Positions 60,800 to 64,000 of a DNA stretch of 64,000 bases are shown in pieces. Both the position numbers and the translations under genes were made by a program. Under the pieces are notes generated by a model. It saw nothing but the letters and a program-made list of their open reading frames with translations, was not told the origin of the DNA and searched no databases. Positions within the stretch are counted from its first letter, which is position 1; each line of letters begins with the position of its first letter. The DNA is from Brevundimonas viscosa (GTDB lineage Bacteria; Pseudomonadota; Alphaproteobacteria; Caulobacterales; Caulobacteraceae), in assembly GCF_900116065.1 (NCBI RefSeq), contig NZ_FOZV01000006.1:62001-126000 (forward strand). The letters are read 5' to 3'.

Positions 60800-62491
60800 A
60801 TGCGCGCCTTCGCCGAACTGCTGGACCGCCTGTCGCTGACGGCGTCGCGCAACGCCAAGCTGGTGCTGCTCCGGGACTATCTTCGCGCCACGCCCGACCC
60901 CGACCGCGGCTGGGCGCTGGCGGCGCTGACCGGCGACCTGACGTTCGACGCGGCCAAGCCGGCGATGATCCGCAAGGCGGTCGAGGCGCGGGTAGATCCG
61001 GTGCTGTTCGGCTGGTCCCGGGACTACGTCGGCGACATGGCCGAGACGGTCAGTCTGATCTGGCCCTCCAATCCCGAGCTTCGGCCCAACCGGGAACCGG
61101 AGCTGGGGGAGGTGGTCGAGGCGCTGCGGACGGCCGGGCGGCGCGACGTGCCGCGACTGCTCGAGGGCTGGCTGGACGCGCTGGAGCCGAAGGGGCGCTG
61201 GGCGCTGCTGAAGCTGATGACCGGCGCGCTGCGGGTGGGCATGTCGGCGCGGCTGGCCAAGACCGCCGCGGCGATGATGCGGCCGGCGGCGCTCAGCGAG
61301 CCGCCGGACCCGGACGGCCACGAAGCGGCGACCCCGCTGGAGCCCGTCGAGGCATCGGACATCGAGGAGGTGTGGCATGCGCTGGAGCCGCCCTATGCCG
61401 ACCTGTTCGCCTGGCTGGAGGGGCGCACGGGGCCGCCGGACGCCGACGCGCCGGGACGTTTCCGGCCGGTGATGCTGGCGACGGCGCTGGACGAGGCGGT
61501 GGACTTCGAAAAGCTGCAACCGGCCGACTACGTCGCCGAATGGAAGTGGGACGGCATCCGTGTGCAGGCGGTGCGCGAGGGCGGGGTGGAGAAACTCTAT
61601 TCCCGCACCGGCGACGAGATCTCGCGCGCCTTTCCCGATGTGATGGCCGGACTGGGCTTCGACGGGGCGGTGGACGGGGAGCTGGTGGTCTGGCGCGACG
61701 GCGTCGTGGCCCCCTTCGCCGATCTGCAGCTGCGGCTGAACCGCAAGACGGTCGATGCGAAGCTGATGGCCGACCAGCCGGCGGCGATCGTCGCCTATGA
61801 CCTGCTGGCCGAGGGGGGCGAGGATCTGCGGGCCCTGCCGCTGGCGGCGCGGCGCGCGCGGCTGGAGGCGCTGGTCCCCTGCGGCGGGCCGCGGCTGCAC
61901 CTGTCGCCGATCGTGCCCTACGGAAACTGGGACGAACTGGCCCGGCTGCGGGCCGATCCGCCGGTCGGGGCAGCCGCCGAGGGCCTGATGCTCAAGCGGC
62001 GCGACAGCCCCTATGTGGCCGGACGCCCGAAAGGCCCGTGGTTCAAGTGGAAACGCGATCCGCACGTCATCGACGCGGTGCTGATGTACGCCCAGCGGGG
62101 CAGCGGCAAGCGCTCCAGCTTCTATTCCGACTACACCTTCGGCGTCTGGACCGGGGAGGGGGCCCTGACCCCGGTGGGCAAGGCCTATTTCGGCTTCACC
62201 GACGAGGAGCTGAAGCAGCTCGACAAGTTCGTGCGCGATCACACGGTCGAGCGCTTCGGTCCGGTGCGCTCGGTGCGGGCCGGCCGCGACTTCGGCCTGG
62301 TGCTGGAGGTCGCTTTCGAGGGACTGCAGCGCTCCGGGCGGCACAAGTCGGGCGTGGCCATGCGCTTCCCGCGGATCAGCCGCATCCGCTGGGACAAGCC
62401 GGCGCGGGAGGCCAACACCCTCGACGACGTGATGGATCTACTGGACGCGATCGAGGGCGGCGGCGGGCGGGTGGCGCGGCCGATCGGATAG
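60800..62491 (+). CDS. ATP-dependent DNA ligase
   Basis: This 563-residue protein has the adenylation motif EWKWDGIRVQ with nucleophile Lys near residue 249, DGELVVW, EGLMLKRR and WFKWKRD as further nucleotidyltransferase motifs, and a C-terminal OB domain. An N-terminal DNA-binding domain of about 200 residues is present. It resembles ligases found with Lhr-like helicase and exonuclease genes in DNA repair clusters, but none of these partners is adjacent here. It is probably a second ligase besides LigA. Confidence 0.92.
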   Translation: MRAFAELLDRLSLTASRNAKLVLLRDYLRATPDPDRGWALAALTGDLTFDAAKPAMIRKAVEARVDPVLFGWSRDYVGDMAETVSLIWPSNPELRPNREPELGEVVEALRTAGRRDVPRLLEGWLDALEPKGRWALLKLMTGALRVGMSARLAKTAAAMMRPAALSEPPDPDGHEAATPLEPVEASDIEEVWHALEPPYADLFAWLEGRTGPPDADAPGRFRPVMLATALDEAVDFEKLQPADYVAEWKWDGIRVQAVREGGVEKLYSRTGDEISRAFPDVMAGLGFDGAVDGELVVWRDGVVAPFADLQLRLNRKTVDAKLMADQPAAIVAYDLLAEGGEDLRALPLAARRARLEALVPCGGPRLHLSPIVPYGNWDELARLRADPPVGAAAEGLMLKRRDSPYVAGRPKGPWFKWKRDPHVIDAVLMYAQRGSGKRSSFYSDYTFGVWTGEGALTPVGKAYFGFTDEELKQLDKFVRDHTVERFGPVRSVRAGRDFGLVLEVAFEGLQRSGRHKSGVAMRFPRISRIRWDKPAREANTLDDVMDLLDAIEGGGGRVARPIG

Positions 62492-62550
62492 GCGACGCGA
62501 ATCCCGCCGCGCGGGCTTCCAAATCCCGCGTCAGACGCTAGACCCGGCGC

Positions 62551-63498
62551 ATGCCCGACCTGATCACGCCCCTGAACCAGGCCGTCGCCGCCGGCCGCGA
62601 GGCGGCGGCCGTGGACATCGCCATGGTCGCCAAGCTGACCGACATGGCCGGCGACTTCGCCATCAACCTGCTCGTCGCCCTGATCATCCTGGCGGCGACC
62701 ATCTTCGCGTCGCGGTGGGCGGCGCGGGTGGCCCGCCGGGTGCTGGGGCGCGTGCGCGGCTTCCGCCAGGATCCGACGGTGCTCAGCTTCGCCGTCCAGG
62801 TGGTGCGGGTGCTGGTGCTGATCGTCGGCCTGATCGCCGTGCTGCAGCGGCTCGGGGTGCAGACGACCTCGATCATCGCCGTGCTGGGGGCCGCCTCCCT
62901 GGCGGTCGGTCTGGCCCTGCAGGGGACGCTTTCCAACGTCGCGGCGGGGGTGATGCTGCTGGTGCTCCGCCCCTACCGGGTCGGCGAGGTGATCGACCTG
63001 AACGGCGTGGCCGGCACGGTGCAGCGCCTTGACCTGTTCACCACCCAGCTGTCGAACGCCAACAATCACAAGATCGTGGTGCCGAACTCCAAGGTGCTGA
63101 GTGACGTGGTCGTCAATCTCACCGGCCAGAAGACGCGGCGCATCGAGATCAACTTCACCGTCGGCTACGGCGAGGACCTGGGGGCGGCGCGGGCGGTTCT
63201 GGCCGCGACGGCGTCGGCGCACGACAAGGTGCTGGAGGACCCGGCTCCGTGGACCGGGGTCACGGGCCTGCTGGACAGCGCGGTGCAGATCACCCTGCAC
63301 GCCTGGGTCAAATCGGACGACTGGTGGCAGACCCAGGCCGACCTGATGCAGGGCGGCAAGGAGGCGCTGGACGCCGCGGACATCGAGATCCCGTTCCCGC
63401 ACCAGGTCGCCGTACCCTATGGCGACGAGAAGGACGTCCTGCCGGTCGTGCGGGTGCGCAAGGAGCCCGCGGTGGACGCGCGGGCGGAGGAAGGCTGA
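62551..63498 (+). CDS. Small-conductance mechanosensitive channel (MscS family)
   Basis: This 315-residue protein has three membrane spans in the first 150 residues and the MscS pore helix near GAASLAVGLALQGTLSNVAAGVMLL, followed by a cytosolic beta-rich domain. VVPNSKVLSDVVVNLT is a typical family segment. The channel opens on membrane tension and releases solutes in hypo-osmotic shock. The next gene starts 4 bp after its stop. Confidence 0.93.
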   Translation: MPDLITPLNQAVAAGREAAAVDIAMVAKLTDMAGDFAINLLVALIILAATIFASRWAARVARRVLGRVRGFRQDPTVLSFAVQVVRVLVLIVGLIAVLQRLGVQTTSIIAVLGAASLAVGLALQGTLSNVAAGVMLLVLRPYRVGEVIDLNGVAGTVQRLDLFTTQLSNANNHKIVVPNSKVLSDVVVNLTGQKTRRIEINFTVGYGEDLGAARAVLAATASAHDKVLEDPAPWTGVTGLLDSAVQITLHAWVKSDDWWQTQADLMQGGKEALDAADIEIPFPHQVAVPYGDEKDVLPVVRVRKEPAVDARAEEG

Positions 63499-63501
63499 GG
63501 C

Positions 63502-64000
63502 ATGCGCTACGATTTCGGCTCCGACAATACGGCCGGCATGGCGCCCGCGGCGCTGCAGGCGCTGGTCGAGGCCAACGCCGGCTACGCGCGGGCCTACGGC
63601 GCTGACGACGCCACGGCGCGGGCGGCCGAGCTGATCCGCCAGCGGCTGGACGCCGACGCCGAGGTGCGGTTCGTTTTCTCGGGCACGGCGGCCAACGCGG
63701 TCGGCCTGTCGATGCTGGCCTGGCCGCACGAGGCGGTGCTGGCCCATCACGCCGCCCACGTCTGCACCGACGAGACCGGCGCCCCGGGCTTCTTCGGCCA
63801 CGGGGTGGGCCTGATCGGCCTGCCGGGGTTCTCGGGCAAGATCGACAGGACCGCGCTGGAGGCGGCGCTGGGCGAGCCGGAGGTGGGTCATCGTCAGCCG
63901 CCGGCGGCGCTGAGCCTGACCCAGTCGACCGAGTACGGCGCGGTCTACACCGAGGAGGAGCTGCGCCACCTGATCGAGCCGGTGAAGCTGCGCGGCTACG
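63502..64000 (+). CDS. L-threonine aldolase-like PLP enzyme, N-terminal part (3' truncated by window edge)
   Basis: The frame is open from ATG at 63502 to the end of the window (166 residues). It starts MRYDFGSDNTAGMAPAALQAL and contains AEVRFVFSGTAANAVGLSML, then CTDETGAPGFFGHGVGL and LSLTQSTEYGAVYT. These are typical of fold-type I threonine aldolases that cleave threonine to glycine and acetaldehyde. The PLP lysine lies beyond the window. TGAGG precedes the ATG. Confidence 0.88.
   Translation, partial: MRYDFGSDNTAGMAPAALQALVEANAGYARAYGADDATARAAELIRQRLDADAEVRFVFSGTAANAVGLSMLAWPHEAVLAHHAAHVCTDETGAPGFFGHGVGLIGLPGFSGKIDRTALEAALGEPEVGHRQPPAALSLTQSTEYGAVYTEEELRHLIEPVKLRGY

Overview
This is a 64 kb, very GC-rich, gene-dense chromosomal window from an alphaproteobacterium. 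It is almost certainly a member of the Caulobacterales and most likely Brevundimonas or a close relative. The strongest evidence is the divK-pleD pair (both phospho-acceptor Asp residues at position 53, c-di-GMP inhibitory site RAID) beside dinB and rpmG. A phasin, a Carboxypeptidase-regulatory/TonB receptor, RcnB-like and glycine-zipper envelope proteins fit the same group. No rRNA, tRNA, CRISPR array, prophage or insertion sequence was recognised. The window starts inside gyrA and ends inside an L-threonine aldolase-like gene.

Layout. 1-7.3 kb: gyrA 3' end, class IV aminotransferase, coaD, two tandem secreted cyclophilins, a Ppx/GppA phosphatase, hspQ and phenylalanine 4-hydroxylase. 7.3-11.5 kb: dinB with an N-terminal zinc-ribbon-like motif, then divK-pleD, a tiny membrane ORF and rpmG. 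11.6-16.9 kb: a lipoprotein, a secreted protein with an internal duplication, and an antitoxin-VapC-rnr-Nudix run. 16.9-20.3 kb: a reverse transsulfuration operon (cystathionine beta-synthase, alpha/beta hydrolase, cystathionine gamma-lyase/synthase family). 20.3-23.5 kb: a cold-shock gene followed by an IF-1-like OB-fold gene, a second cold-shock gene with a matching leader, a small conserved protein, a TorF-like outer-membrane protein and a nitronate monooxygenase-like enzyme. 23.8-30.4 kb: queF, a DUF817 membrane protein, a PYROXD2-like oxidoreductase, an HWE kinase-response regulator pair and a type B carboxylesterase. 30.4-40.7 kb: a glycan-use locus. 40.7-50.4 kb: housekeeping genes (dnaB, rplI-rpsR-rpsF, DD-carboxypeptidase, phasin, clpS-clpA, CsbD-like). 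50.6-58.2 kb: DUF2239, DUF559, cobS, a TetR-controlled HlyD/ABC exporter, an Ohr/OsmC protein, a J-domain protein and bolA. 58.3-64 kb: a hybrid histidine kinase, an RcnB-like protein, an ATP-dependent DNA ligase, an MscS channel and the threonine aldolase start.

The best candidate system is the glycan locus at 30378-40695: GH1 beta-glucosidase, divergent LacI regulator with a palindromic operator between them, TonB receptor, a PF10091/GH144-like Tat lipoprotein, and a sugar ABC importer (binding lipoprotein plus two permeases) without its own ATPase. The predicted locations form a route: outer-membrane uptake, periplasmic depolymerisation, inner-membrane import, cytoplasmic hydrolysis. A beta-1,2-glucan or similar beta-glucan is the inferred substrate.

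The most unusual non-coding feature is an 88-bp palindrome at 25189-25276 that carries eight CTAG tetramers at exact 7-bp spacing in each arm and abuts the start codon of the next gene. Two other inverted-repeat elements (9043-9217 and around the DUF559 gene at 51243-51813) look like dispersed intergenic repeats. Functional calls rest on motif recognition by eye; no database search was possible.
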